Part shown: piece by piece, positions 11,311 to 20,667 of the stretch
Layout: each line of letters opens with the position of its first letter
How positions within the stretch are numbered: position 1 is the stretch's first letter
Assembly: GCA_964019135.1 (NCBI GenBank)
Contig: OZ025256.1
Coordinates: forward strand, 40,272,035 to 40,336,034
Reading direction: 5' to 3'
Length of the DNA: 64,000 nucleotides
From: Arenicola marina
Lineage: Eukaryota; Annelida; Polychaeta; Arenicolidae
Program-made: the position numbers and the translations under genes
The notes under the pieces: generated by a model
Database searches by the model: none
What the model saw: only the letters and a program-made list of their open reading frames with translations
Told to the model about the DNA's origin: nothing

Positions 11311-11439
11311 GGTCTTTTCGCATGTCAGCATCCCTGAGGTTTCTCAGGTTATCAGCAAGGCGTTTGAATTCCAGGAAATCGTGATTAAAGTCAAAGTCAT
11401 AAATGCCGTAGACTCACGTTTCGGCCTATATTTTCCGCG
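9584..11439 (+). repeat. 1.7-2.0 kb tandem monomer, copy 3
   Basis: Third head-to-tail copy, differing from copy 2 at roughly one or two positions per hundred by eye. It includes the 131-bp block (10616-10746), CACGTG at 11051 and the longest (TA)n of the three (11274-11307, 34 bp). Homology ends at CGGCCTATATTTTCCG (about 11439), the same point at which copies 1 and 2 hand over to the next monomer. The boundary is therefore the monomer end and not a random break. Confidence 0.9.
11274..11307. repeat. (TA)17 microsatellite
   Basis: Perfect TA dinucleotide run of 34 bp. The orthologous tracts in monomers 1 and 2 are 16 and 17 bp, so this run has expanded since the copies separated. Confidence 0.95.
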
Positions 11440-12313
11440 ATTGTGCTGCGATCGCTCTAAAAATCACTGACGTGAGAAAGCAACACTAGACCATTTTAAT
11501 GATACCATATTTCTCCATGCTGACACGCCATTGGCAGAAAACGCTCTGTCGCCAAAATACTAAACACGCGTCATAAAATGATGGTTGCCATGGGGCCGAA
11601 CGTGCTTTGATACATGCTCTATATTTATACCAGCCACAAGGATGCCATGGCAACTATAGAGCCTTTCATTGTTTGTGATTTAGTCTACTTGCGAAAGTGT
11701 GTCTGCTGCCAGTGGAGTGTCAGCATGGAGAAATATTCTTTATGCCATAGGTCATGTCATGTCATAGTAGAAGGGAATAATTTTCCCGCTTGTTTTCGCA
11801 CCTACCTGCGAGCGAGGAAAGTGACGTCAAAGGGAAATACGAACACATGTTCTTTTATATTGAGACTCAGATTCTGTCTGCTCATCGGCTTGAACTCAAC
11901 GAAAAGCGCTCAACCATGAGAACAATACACGCCCTAGACAACAGATGCCTACGCACTGCCTCCAAGCTCTCCTGTCAATCTTGTGACATCATTGGGTCAT
12001 TTTCAAATAACGCTCAGATACAATGCTCCCAGAAATAAACCCGCCGTACCTCACTTTTGCTATTTTGACGAATACTTTGAGATATCGTGGAATAAAAACT
12101 GTAAACTCACATTAAAATAACTTGTTATTTGTTTATATCTTTCCTAAACCAAGTTAAGTATGAGAAAAAAAAGTCACGATATTGGCAAGGGTTACGAAAA
12201 AGATGAACTATGTTTGCGAAGAAACACATTACCATGGACAAATATTTGGGCGTGTGGGTTTCGCATTACGCATTGGTCGCTCTGCACGCTGAGCACAATG
12301 GGCAATAGCCGAC
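11440..12313. other. Single-copy spacer containing a large inverted repeat
   Basis: No gene recognised. A 101-codon frame (11614-11919 +) overlaps the inverted repeat at 11507-11736 and has no known domain. The remainder is single-copy with ordinary composition. Confidence 0.5.
11507..11736. repeat. Imperfect inverted repeat with 31-bp outer arms
   Basis: 11507-11537 and 11706-11736 are reverse complements at 29 of 31 positions. A second, inner pair (11581-11593 and 11645-11657, TGCCATGG core) also pairs at 12 of 13 positions in the same nested geometry. The pattern fits a MITE remnant or a long hairpin transcript. No flanking target duplication was identified. Confidence 0.7.
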
Positions 12314-12688
12314 CAGGGGCGGATCCAGGATTTTGGAAATGGGAGCGGTTGCGACCGGGAAGAGGGGTGCTGTCTAAACAAAGACTTGCCACCGGGGGGA
12401 CGGCGGGGAGGAGGTGGGGGTAGGGGTATTGAAAATGACCGCAGGTGTCCACCAATTTTTTTTACAAACGGGTGGTTGGGGGGTGGTGGAAAATTTTAAC
12501 AATCCTTACCTACCCGTTAAAAAACCAAACACCCCCCCCCCCCCTCGGCCTTGGATCCGCCCCTGGATTGCATCTATAAAATGTATGTATTTCGGCGGAC
12601 AGCCGGACTTTTACAGTATATGCTCAAGTTCCCAAGGGAGAGGAAGGGAGGGGGGGGGGGGGGCGTCGCAACCGCGGATCCGCACCTG
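12314..12688. mobile_element. Composite inverted-repeat element (hAT-like MITE), 375 bp
   Basis: Starts with CAGGGGCGGATCCAGG and ends with GGATCCGCACCTG, so 13-bp ends are inverted repeats with one mismatch. The six bases GCCGAC occur immediately before the left end (12308-12313) and immediately after the right end (12689-12694), consistent with a target-site duplication. Six is short for hAT elements, which usually make 8 bp. A third terminus, TTGGATCCGCCCCTG, lies inside at about 12551-12565, so a second related element is nested or the element is a fusion. The interior is rich in G and C homopolymers. No transposase is encoded. Confidence 0.65.
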
Positions 12689-12694
12689 GCCGAC

Positions 12695-13421
12695 CCCGCC
12701 ACCTACTGATGCAAGGGGTGAGCACCAGCCACGCTCGGACACAGGACACACAGGGCGCATTTCTTTGGGCCAGGTTTGGTATCCCGCCCGGGACCCGCAA
12801 CACGTGACAGGGAACTTCCGGGTGAGCCGATAGGGATATGCCTATTCCAATGAAATACACACACCGTTCATATCCGGTGCAAGTAGGAGCACTGGAACCA
12901 ACCTACTCTCATCACCTTTCAATCAGCCGCCATCTTCTCCCGAATGTCCCGTGCTGTTTTGAAAAACGGGGCACATCGGCAGACCGAATGGATGCACGCG
13001 CACCCATATCCGGGTGAACAAAGTGTCGGGCGGTTTACCGATGCGTAATGTGCGTATTCGGGTGACCGCAGGGATATACCGAGCTACCAAAAAATGCGCC
13101 CACAGTCACATATCTGGTTCAATGTTCGCTCACCTGTCCCGCCCCGCCTTTTCCCGTGTAATAGGAACGCAAGGTCGCGGCTTAGATCATGATACGCCAA
13201 TCTATGAGTGAAAAGTGGTTTCTTTATGGTTTCCCGGACACATTGTAATCGTGTCCGACACCGTTACCACTACAAACAGACATCGTTCGACACGAGTTGA
13301 CCAAGGCCAAGGTCACTGGTCGGTGTGTTTGCATGTGGTTGCCAAGCAATACTGTCTATTCCTGTAGTGGCGTTTGTTCGCCATCGATTGTCAGTGTTGT
13401 GTTTTGTGCATGGACAAAGCG
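12695..13421. other. Single-copy spacer, no gene seen
   Basis: Ordinary composition with several CCGGGT/CCGGTG motifs. No recognisable frame or RNA. Confidence 0.5.
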
Positions 13422-13700
13422 GTCAGGGTGGAAACAATGCCTGACAGTGGGCCGTACTTGGGCTGTCTGGGTCAGGGTGGAAAGAGTGCCTGACCGTGGG
13501 CCGTACATGGGCTGTCTGGGTCAGGGTGGAAACAGTGCCTGACCGTGGGCCGTACATGGGCTGTCTGGATCAGGGTGGAAACAGTACCTGACCGTGGTCC
13601 GTACATTGGCTGTCTGGATCAGGGTGGAAACAGTACCTGACCGTGGGCCGTACATGGGCTGTCTGGGTCAGGGTGGAAACAGTGCCTGACCGTGGGCCGT
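13422..13700. repeat. 49-bp tandem repeat, 5.7 units
   Basis: Units start at 13422, 13471, 13520, 13569, 13618 and 13667, exactly 49 bp apart. Each contains TCAGGGTGGAAACAGT, CCTGACCGTGGGCCGTAC and GGGCTGTCTGG. Units differ by single substitutions (GTCAGG/ATCAGG, ACATGG/ACTTGG), so the array is fairly young. Each unit has CAGGGTGG and CCTGACC facing each other, giving a weak stem. No gene. Confidence 0.95.
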
Positions 13701-14279
13701 TGGGGGGAGGGGAGAGCGGGGACGGATATGCATAAATGTTAGGTGTTCGCTCTAGCTTTACCTTTTGCCCTTCCGATGATATAGTTGACCTTGCAGGCTA
13801 GTTTAAACATCACTTAATATTTTTTGTTTTTACTTTGCAATCGACATTGAGGCATTGCATTCAGACACCCTATGTCAAACACGTGGCATCGCGACCCCGT
13901 AACTCAGCATCAAAGAATGACAAACAACAAACTTAGATATTACAGTGCCCTACTTAATCCCACCATAATATTCTATAGTACGAGGTAGCCTATATTTTAT
14001 ATAAGATAAAATGATTAATTAGCGCAAATGACCCGATCGTCTTTCAGCTTGCGCGACGGCCACAATTACCTGAAGTCAACCTTTAGCGATGGAATCTGAC
14101 CCTACTTAATCACCGCACAACCCCTCCACCCAATCCGCCGCGGGCCTCTTACTCAAGTAGTCCAGTCGGCTTATTACATCTTACATAGCAACGGGCGAGA
14201 CGTCAGGACGGACCTGGATGTCGCCATGACAACCGCTGGTAACAGGGTAGTGGAGGGAAGGAGGGGAGGGGTGGTGGCC
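13701..14279. other. Single-copy spacer, no gene seen
   Basis: Includes an AT-rich part near 13800-14020. No recognisable gene or RNA. Confidence 0.5.
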
Positions 14280-14316
14280 GAACATCCTGCAAATATTGTC
14301 CTATTGCAGGATGTTC
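14280..14316. repeat. Perfect 12-bp hairpin
   Basis: GAACATCCTGCA (14280-14291) and TGCAGGATGTTC (14305-14316) are exact reverse complements separated by 13 bases. There is no T-tract or paired longer stem that would make it a microRNA precursor or terminator. Confidence 0.8.
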
Positions 14317-14370
14317 TATTGCCCCCGCCACGATGCCTTTGGCGACCACTGCCTCTCAGTGCCAGGAGGA

Positions 14371-14532
14371 GAGCGGGGCGGGGGGTGGGGGGTGGGAGCG
14401 GTATCAACGCCAGGGGGGAGGGGGGCATGGGAGGGGAGTTGTTCTCAACGCCAAGGGGAGATGGGGGGCGGCTTGTTATAAACGCCAGGGTGAGAGGCGG
14501 TATCAACGCCAAGGGGGGGGGGGGGGGGGCGG
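14371..14532 (+). repeat. G-rich block with four CAACGCC repeats
   Basis: A degenerate tandem of TCAACGCCAGGGGGGAG-like units at about 14404, 14445, 14479 and 14503, embedded in runs of up to 18 G. The multiple G tracts give high G-quadruplex potential on the + strand. Frames through this stretch give glycine/arginine-rich translations and are not genes. Confidence 0.75.
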
Positions 14533-14776
14533 AGTCGCCTACTGGAAATGCAGCGCATGTTTACGATGGTGTGATTGCCAGGACTGGGATAGTCCTTAAT
14601 GGAAGCTGGCAATGCTGGTGATCGGACCATGCATCGACAGGTGGAACCGCGTCACTCGGTGCTATTGCCAGCCCGCTAATTGCTGCAAGATATGGTCTGC
14701 CACGATCAGTTCCCTCGCCCAGGGTTCTAGCGGCCATCTTGACTCAGCCGGTGTCAATAGGGCTGTATGTGTCAAT

Positions 14777-16279
14777 GGGGTCTACTTCTTGTATTATACA
14801 CCCAGTGGGGTCTACTCCTTGTATTATACACCAAGTGGAGTCTACTTCTTGTATTATACACCCAGTGGGGTCCACTCATTGAATTATACACCCAGTGAGG
14901 TCTTCTCCTTGTATTATACACCCAGTGGGGTCTACTCCTTGTATTATACACCCAGTGGGGTCTACTCCTTGTATTATACACCCAGTGGGGTCTACTCCTT
15001 GTATTATACACCAAGCGGAGTCTACTTTTTTTATTATACACCCAATGGGGTCCACTCCTTTTATTATACACCCAGTGGGGTCCACTCCTTTTATTATACA
15101 CCAAGTGGGGTCCACTCCTTTTATTATACACCCAGTGGGGTCCACTCCTTTTGTTATACACCCAGTGGGGTCTACTTGTATTATACACCCAGTGACGTTT
15201 TCTCCTTGTATTATACTCCCAGTGGAGTCTACTCCTTGAATTATGCACAAAGTAGAGTCTAATCCTTGCATTATACACCAAGTGAAGTTTACTCCTTGTT
15301 TTTATACAACCAGTGTAGTCTACTCCTTGAATTATGCACCCAGTGAAGTCTACTCCTTGTATTATACACCCAGGTTGGTCTACTCCTTGTATTATACAGG
15401 AAGTAAAGTTTACTCCTTGTATTATACACCCAGTGAAGTCTACTCCTTGAATTATACACCCAGTGGAGTCTACCCCTTGTAATATACATTCAGTGAAGTC
15501 TACTCCTTGAATTCTACACCCAGTGAAGTCCACTCCTTGAAGTATACACCCAGTGGAGTCTACTCCTTGAATTATACATTCAGTGAAGTCTACTCCTTGA
15601 ATTATGCACCTAGTGGAGTCTACTCCTTGAATTATGCCTCAGGTGGAGTCTATTTCTTATATTATGCATCAAGTGAAGTCTACTTTTTGAATTATATATA
15701 CAGTGGAGTCTACTCCTTGTGTTATACACCCAGTAAAGTTTACTCCTTGTATTATACATCCAGTAAAGTCTACTTTTTGAATTATATATACAGTGGTCTA
15801 CTCCTTGTATGATACACCCATTGGAGTCTACTCCTTGCATTATACACCCAGTGAAGTCCATTCTTTTTATTATACACCCAGCGGGTCCACTCCTTGTATT
15901 ATACACACAGGTAGTTCTACTCATTGAATTATACACCCACTGAAGCCTACTCCTTGTATGTTCAACACCCAGTGGAGTCTACTCCCTGACTTATACACCC
16001 AGTGAGGTCCACTCCTTGAAGTATACACCAAGTGGAGTCTTCTCCTTGTTTTATACATTAAGTGAAGTCTACTCTTTGAATTATACACCCAGTGGAGTCT
16101 ACTCCTTGTATTATACACCCAGTGAAGGCTACTTCTTGTATTATACACCCAGGTTGATCTACTCCTTGTATTATGCACCCAGTGGAGTCTGCTCTTTGTA
16201 TTATACACCCAGCGGGGTCTACTTCTTGTACTATACATCCATTGGGGTCTACTCCTTGTATTATACACCCAGTGTGGCT
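14777..16279. repeat. 30-bp minisatellite, about 50 units
   Basis: Units of 30 bp with the core TCCTTGTATTATACACCCAG followed by TGGGGTCTAC or TGAAGTCTAC; a few units carry small indels (near 15170 and 15795). Because 30 is divisible by three, each frame keeps a 10-residue period: + strand 14612-15262 reads GVYSLYYTPS-like units, and the minus strand 15533-14772 is also open over 253 codons. Openness on both strands and in several frames, with no start context or splice structure, argues for non-coding repeat DNA. Left units (14777-15170) are more uniform than right ones, so homogenisation is stronger there. Confidence 0.95.
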
Positions 16280-16285
16280 AAAATT

Positions 16286-17586
16286 AGTAAAACTCCTTCA
16301 TTAATACACTGGACTATTATCAGCCCAACTCACATTTGAGCCTCACTCTTATTTTTCTCGAAGAAAGGAGGGAGGGTGGGGTGGGGGGGGGGGATTACAT
16401 GGCTCACGAAGTGCCGCAAACAGCTGCGTGCGTTTCATTTAACAATGCGACTCATTAAGTTTGGTACTTTAGTTTGTACGTAGATATCTGGTAACAGGAG
16501 CAGCAGAAGATGGTCATTAGGTACATGTAGGCAGCCCCCCACCCTTACTCAGGGCAACATTAGTCGCCCCCAACATTGGCGCTCAGGGTGTAATTACAGT
16601 GGAAAAGACGTGTGCCGTCGCGTGTCGTTACGTTCGCCTATTATCGCCCAAAATAATCTTGCTCTGCACTAACATGTGGCACCGGGGTTCCGACCGTCGG
16701 AGGGGTGAGGGAGTGCTCTATAAAATGCTTAGGACTCCTGGAACGGGGGCTCCAAGCTAGACTTTGGGGAGGTAAAGGGAATGATCATGCGACTTGACAG
16801 GTCGGGCAAAACTACTTTTAAACATACGGGAAAACGAGAATATTTGTTTTCATAATTGTGAAAACCATTAGAATTTCATTTAATAAAAAACAAATTAGGG
16901 AATTGCATCCAGTGCGTGACGTCATATTAGAATATTCGTGAGTTGTCGAGTGGTGCGGAATGACGGCTAGGCATCCCCATATGGTCGTCATTCCTTGCCA
17001 AAAATACGAGACTGTCGCGCATATCTACGTTTTACCACTGGTTGCTAAGAACATCTTATACTAACAAGTCATATTTGTATTCGTATTCATGTTTTTATTT
17101 TTCTTTGTATATTAGGTCTTTATTATAATGGGAAAATGTTGGAATTTCAGAGTGTATTAAATGTCTACAGTAAGCGTAAGCTTTCACTTTGAAAAAAAGT
17201 AACCGTCGTTAAAACAATGGGATATTCCTGACTGATTAATGTTATGTCGGTGCTACCATCACCGCAACCTAGTTTTATCTAACAGGCTACCAAAATTATA
17301 CGATCGTTTATATGGAACTCAGGCGGTCCTAAGATTGCCTTTAATAACATGGTACAAATAGAACAAAATGGTGGAATTAATTTGACCCACTTCCCAGCAC
17401 TGTTACAAGCGCTAAAGGGTGAAAAGGCTTGTCACGTCAGAAGGCGCTTGGCTAGACCTGACAAGACTATACCATCGTTTGTAACGAGAAGTCACTGTGT
17501 GGGAAACTGGATCTAGTATAATCTCTGAAGTGCTTTACGACGCTGTCGAATCCCTGTTGGCGTGATGTATTTGAAGCATCCTAATT
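16286..17586. other. Single-copy spacer, no gene seen
   Basis: A G run at about 16375-16393 follows the minisatellite; the rest is ordinary single-copy DNA with AT-rich parts near 17050-17150. No recognisable frame or RNA. Confidence 0.5.
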
Positions 17587-17900
17587 ACATGCGCCATCTT
17601 AGATTTTTTGCATCTTAGAATCAAGACTAAAAGTATCTCAAAATTATGATGAATATGTTCTATATCTCTTTGGGTCAACAACAATTTCAACATAACACTG
17701 CGGGGTTTATTTATATCGCGCGTACGCGCGCAGCGAGCCGAGGTCGACATCACACAGAATACCAAACAGCGAACAGGCGCGCAGGGATATAAAGCCGGCC
17801 ACAAGTTTGCTTCTCTCCGGATAGCTCACGGGCTTTTTAGGATTAAAGTGCAAGACAGAATATGCTTATTTGACAAGAGGTTGGTAACACAAAAAATTAC
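17587..17900 (+). repeat. Dispersed TATA-bearing repeat, copy 2
   Basis: Same-orientation copy of 2086-2425, lying about 15.5 kb to the right. Both begin ACATGCGCCATCTTAGATTT and share the 31-base identical core with TATAAA (17788-17793). This copy is about 25 bp shorter, mainly from small deletions after the TATA core. Divergence is clear elsewhere, so selection on, or recent conversion of, the TATA core is possible. No coding frame. Confidence 0.8.
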
Positions 17901-18091
17901 CGAATATATTACTTTAAAGCGTTGCAACCTCAACACAGACATGTCTTTTGTGGATACGTTCAGCCTACATACGATGAAGCTGCCTAGTGCAGCGAGGGCG
18001 CCTGCGTTTGATAGGAGCCACAATGCTTGGTGGGCTGGCCTTGGTTAACTCTGCAGCATTTGTTACCTGTTTTTCCCCCAGATAATCACCC

Positions 18092-18220
18092 GTGGCCGAT
18101 TTTACGAACGCAGTTTAGCCGGCTAGTGGGCTTAGTCGACTAAAATCGCCCATCCTGTACATGGTAACTTAAGCCGACTGAGCCCCGTAGCCGGCTAAAC
18201 CCGGTAATGAAATAGGCCAC
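18092..18220. repeat. Palindromic element with GTTTAGCCGGCTA arms
   Basis: GTTTAGCCGGCTA (18113-18125) and TAGCCGGCTAAAC (18188-18200) are perfect reverse complements. Pairing continues inward with a few mismatches (GGGCTTAGTCG against CGACTGAGCCC) and outward toward GGCC...ATTT on both sides, giving arms of about 50 bp around a short loop. This is the structure of a small foldback or MITE-type element. No target duplication identified. Confidence 0.65.
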
Positions 18221-19030
18221 TGCCCACAAAATGTGCTTGTTTGGGCCGAATCCGTGTAAATTGCGCGATAATAGTAGATGGACGGCCTAACGAGACGGCT
18301 CACGTTGGCGAGCCTTTCCCTGCACAACAACACCGTCAAGACCTAGCTTGGGCCGATTATGTTGCTCTGAGCGATAATGAAGTGCCCCAGGCGGCTGTTC
18401 ACGTCGAAATAGGCTAATGACCATCATCTCCAGATCCTGTTGCCAGACATCTGCGTGACCTCAATGACCCGGAGTGTGAAATGCAACACTCATATTGTTT
18501 CGCTATCTGTGGCACAATGTGAGCTATGTAAGGCCTAGAGGGTTAATTCCCACAGAGACAAGACCGCCCCCCCCCCTCCCTTCACACACACCCCCCCCCC
18601 TCCTGGCACGAGAAGAAAAAATGATGTTAGATATTAACATATCGTCTTGGTCTGATGATAGTCAGGCGTATTTATGGTGCAGTTTCATTAATGTTATTTC
18701 GGTGCAAAAATATAAGAATAACGCCGTACCATTTGGATAACGGTGTTTGATTAAAACACATAGGACATGTCATTTCACGTTCTACATGTGTTTTCTTAAA
18801 ATATAACAACTGTGACTGATGCGATGACATTTCGACGTTACTCATTCCCCAAGGAAAGTACCAATATCAAGCGAACATATTAGTCGTCTTTTCAGATAAA
18901 TTGAGACTTCCATCACATATGTCTCCGTTAAAGAAACGCCATTTGGTTAATTGCAGACGTTCAGCCATAGTGTCGCGTTCCATACCCGACTACCTATACC
19001 CATTTTCAATAATATAAATAAAATAATATA
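18221..19030. other. Single-copy spacer, no gene seen
   Basis: Contains two C-homopolymer runs near 18566-18602 and otherwise ordinary DNA. An 81-codon frame (18495-18740 +) runs through the C runs and is not convincing. Confidence 0.5.
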
Positions 19031-19034
19031 AAAG

Positions 19035-19150
19035 CCAATCAGACAAGGCTCCAATTTGCGCATGCCTCCCATGGTCTCCCTGATACGTCACGTGGCTATG
19101 CCAAGTGCTCTATTTGCATCTAGTTGCCATGACATCCGTCACTTCCGGTT
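19035..19150. promoter_or_regulatory. Promoter-like cluster: CCAAT, NRF1, CRE/E-box, ETS motifs
   Basis: Within 115 bp lie CCAATCAG (19035-19042, NF-Y type), GCGCATGC (19058-19065, core of NRF1 sites), ACGTCACGTG (19085-19094, overlapping CRE and E-box) and CACTTCCGGT (19140-19149, ETS type). In animals this combination marks TATA-less housekeeping promoters. No first exon was recognised on either side: a + strand ATG in the following 120 bp gives only a few codons. The motifs are seen; the function is inferred and could be chance. Confidence 0.3.
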
Positions 19151-20040
19151 GGCGGTGGCGTTTGTGTTGTCATTCGGTGCCGTCAGGTGGCAACACGCCC
19201 CGACACCTATTTGATTTTGTATCTATATGTGTCTTGACTATAGCGATGGCAGCTGGCAGCCACACCGATGGCCCCTATTAGCGCTGCCTCATATACACTC
19301 TCCTCCTCTCCCCATTGCAATGAGTTTTCCAGAGCACGCGTTTACATGAAATCGTAATTCATCATTGAAGTCACAAGAGGGAGGAACTGTAGGGGAACAT
19401 GGGGCAAAATGACCCATCGGGGTCAAATGGCCCACCACAATATCGCGCACTTGCGGTGCTGCCACCTGTATTGAAGCGTTTTATATTTATTCCTGTTTGT
19501 TACCTGATACCTGAACAAATCTACATGGGCGCTGAAGCAGACAGCTGACCTTCGTTACCGAAGTAAAAGCTTCTGGGCTGTTTCAATCTATGGTAAACAC
19601 TAGAATAAAGTAGAGCTCAGTGGATCCTAGCTTGGGGGAAAATTTTAATAAATTAACACGATCAAAGATCAGTCCAAGTCAAGCCCCAAACGTAATTCAG
19701 ATGCGGAATATACTGCGCCGTATTTTTCATATAGCGGTCAAATGTTAAGTTTACTAACAGGGGCAAAATGACCCACGCTGCTTGGGGCAAAATGACCCAG
19801 TGGGCCGTTTTACCCACATCCAATTTAATCTGTATACTCTAACAGAAACGATTATCTTTAGCAAACTGGATGATATGTCCATTGAATCGGAACATCTTTG
19901 ATGATCATGAATATGCTTGAAGAGGAAAACCATGTGCGTCAGAAGGGAGATGTGCTTGAAGAAGGGAGATTTGTGCGTTGATCGGAAGCGTTGATTGAGG
20001 CAGAGCCAGGCGGCAGGCGACATCGTGTCTCCATTCGATA
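19151..20040. other. Spacer with three GGGGCAAAATGACCCA copies
   Basis: The 16-mer GGGGCAAAATGACCCA occurs exactly at 19401-19416, 19760-19775 and 19784-19799. Between and beside them GGTCAAATGGCCCAC (about 19421) and GTGGGCCGTTTTACCC (about 19800) face each other as a rough inverted repeat. The 19386-19816 stretch may therefore be a decayed short mobile element. No gene seen. Confidence 0.5.
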
Positions 20041-20348
20041 CATACAGCTCGTCAGGATAAAACGCAGATGGGGAGGGGGGGGGCACTATTATACAAATCT
20101 TGTGTGGGGGGGGGGTTCCGCGGGTGCCTTGATGCCTGAGAGAGCGGACATTTATGATGAAAATACCAATATAGAGCGAATATTTTAAAACTTGCGATCG
20201 TAGGGGGGGGGCGGTGCTGGCTTTGAAAATGTGCGTTCATAGAGCGGATTTTGGCGGTTGAAAAGGGGGGGCTTTACCCCGGAACCCCCAAACCCAGCAA
20301 TGTATTTTTTACACCCCCCCCCCTTCCCTAAATCCAGGGGGCCGGTCT
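20041..20348. other. G- and C-homopolymer spacer
   Basis: Several runs of 8-10 G (20075, 20106, 20202, 20264) and a C run (20314-20323), separated by ordinary DNA. No gene; high assembly-error risk in the run lengths. Confidence 0.6.
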
Positions 20349-20449
20349 CAGGGTCGGATCCAGATACGCTGGATAGGGGGCCGGTAAATGGTATAAATTA
20401 TATACATTTCCGGCCGGGGCCGGGTCGGCCCCCCTTGGATCCGCCCCTG
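20349..20449. mobile_element. Short inverted-repeat element (hAT-like MITE), 101 bp
   Basis: Begins CAGGGTCGGATCCAG and ends TTGGATCCGCCCCTG, inverted repeats of the same type as the element at 12314-12688. The interior contains GGCCGGGGCCGGG-like palindromic GC sequence. Flanking 8-bp sequences do not match, so the boundaries rest on the termini only. Confidence 0.55.
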
Positions 20450-20495
20450 CCCCGGGCCTGTTCAACAGTAGGACTTCGCATGAAAGCTGAGCATT

Positions 20496-20610
20496 GTAAA
20501 TGTAATCGATTACGATTACGCTTACTTGGAAAATTCATGATTACGATTACGATTACAGGAAATATGAAAGTAATCGATTACGATTACGATTACATTGAAA
20601 GTAATCATGA
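20496..20610 (+). repeat. GATTAC-type hexanucleotide array with TAATCGATTA palindromes
   Basis: Three short runs of GATTAC (ATTACG register) are separated by 15-30 bp. Two runs begin with the palindrome TAATCGATTA (20503-20512 and 20571-20580). The palindrome is two homeodomain core sites (TAAT) facing each other with a 2-bp spacer, the arrangement bound by paired-class homeodomain dimers. Most likely an imperfect microsatellite. Confidence 0.85.
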
Positions 20611-20667
20611 TATGTTTTTAATCAATGAGCTCTGAACTAGTCCTTTAAGTAGCTATTTTAACAAACA

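Noticed and set aside
14280-14316. MicroRNA precursor or terminator
   Set aside because: The stem is only 12 bp, with no extended pairing and no T tract.
14226-14621. 131-codon frame and its minus-strand partner at 14174-14512
   Set aside because: Both run through the G-rich block and give low-complexity Gly/Pro translations.
2086-17900. The two TATA-bearing repeats as long terminal repeats of one element
   Set aside because: They are well diverged from each other, and the 15 kb between them is minisatellites and other repeats with no element coding region.
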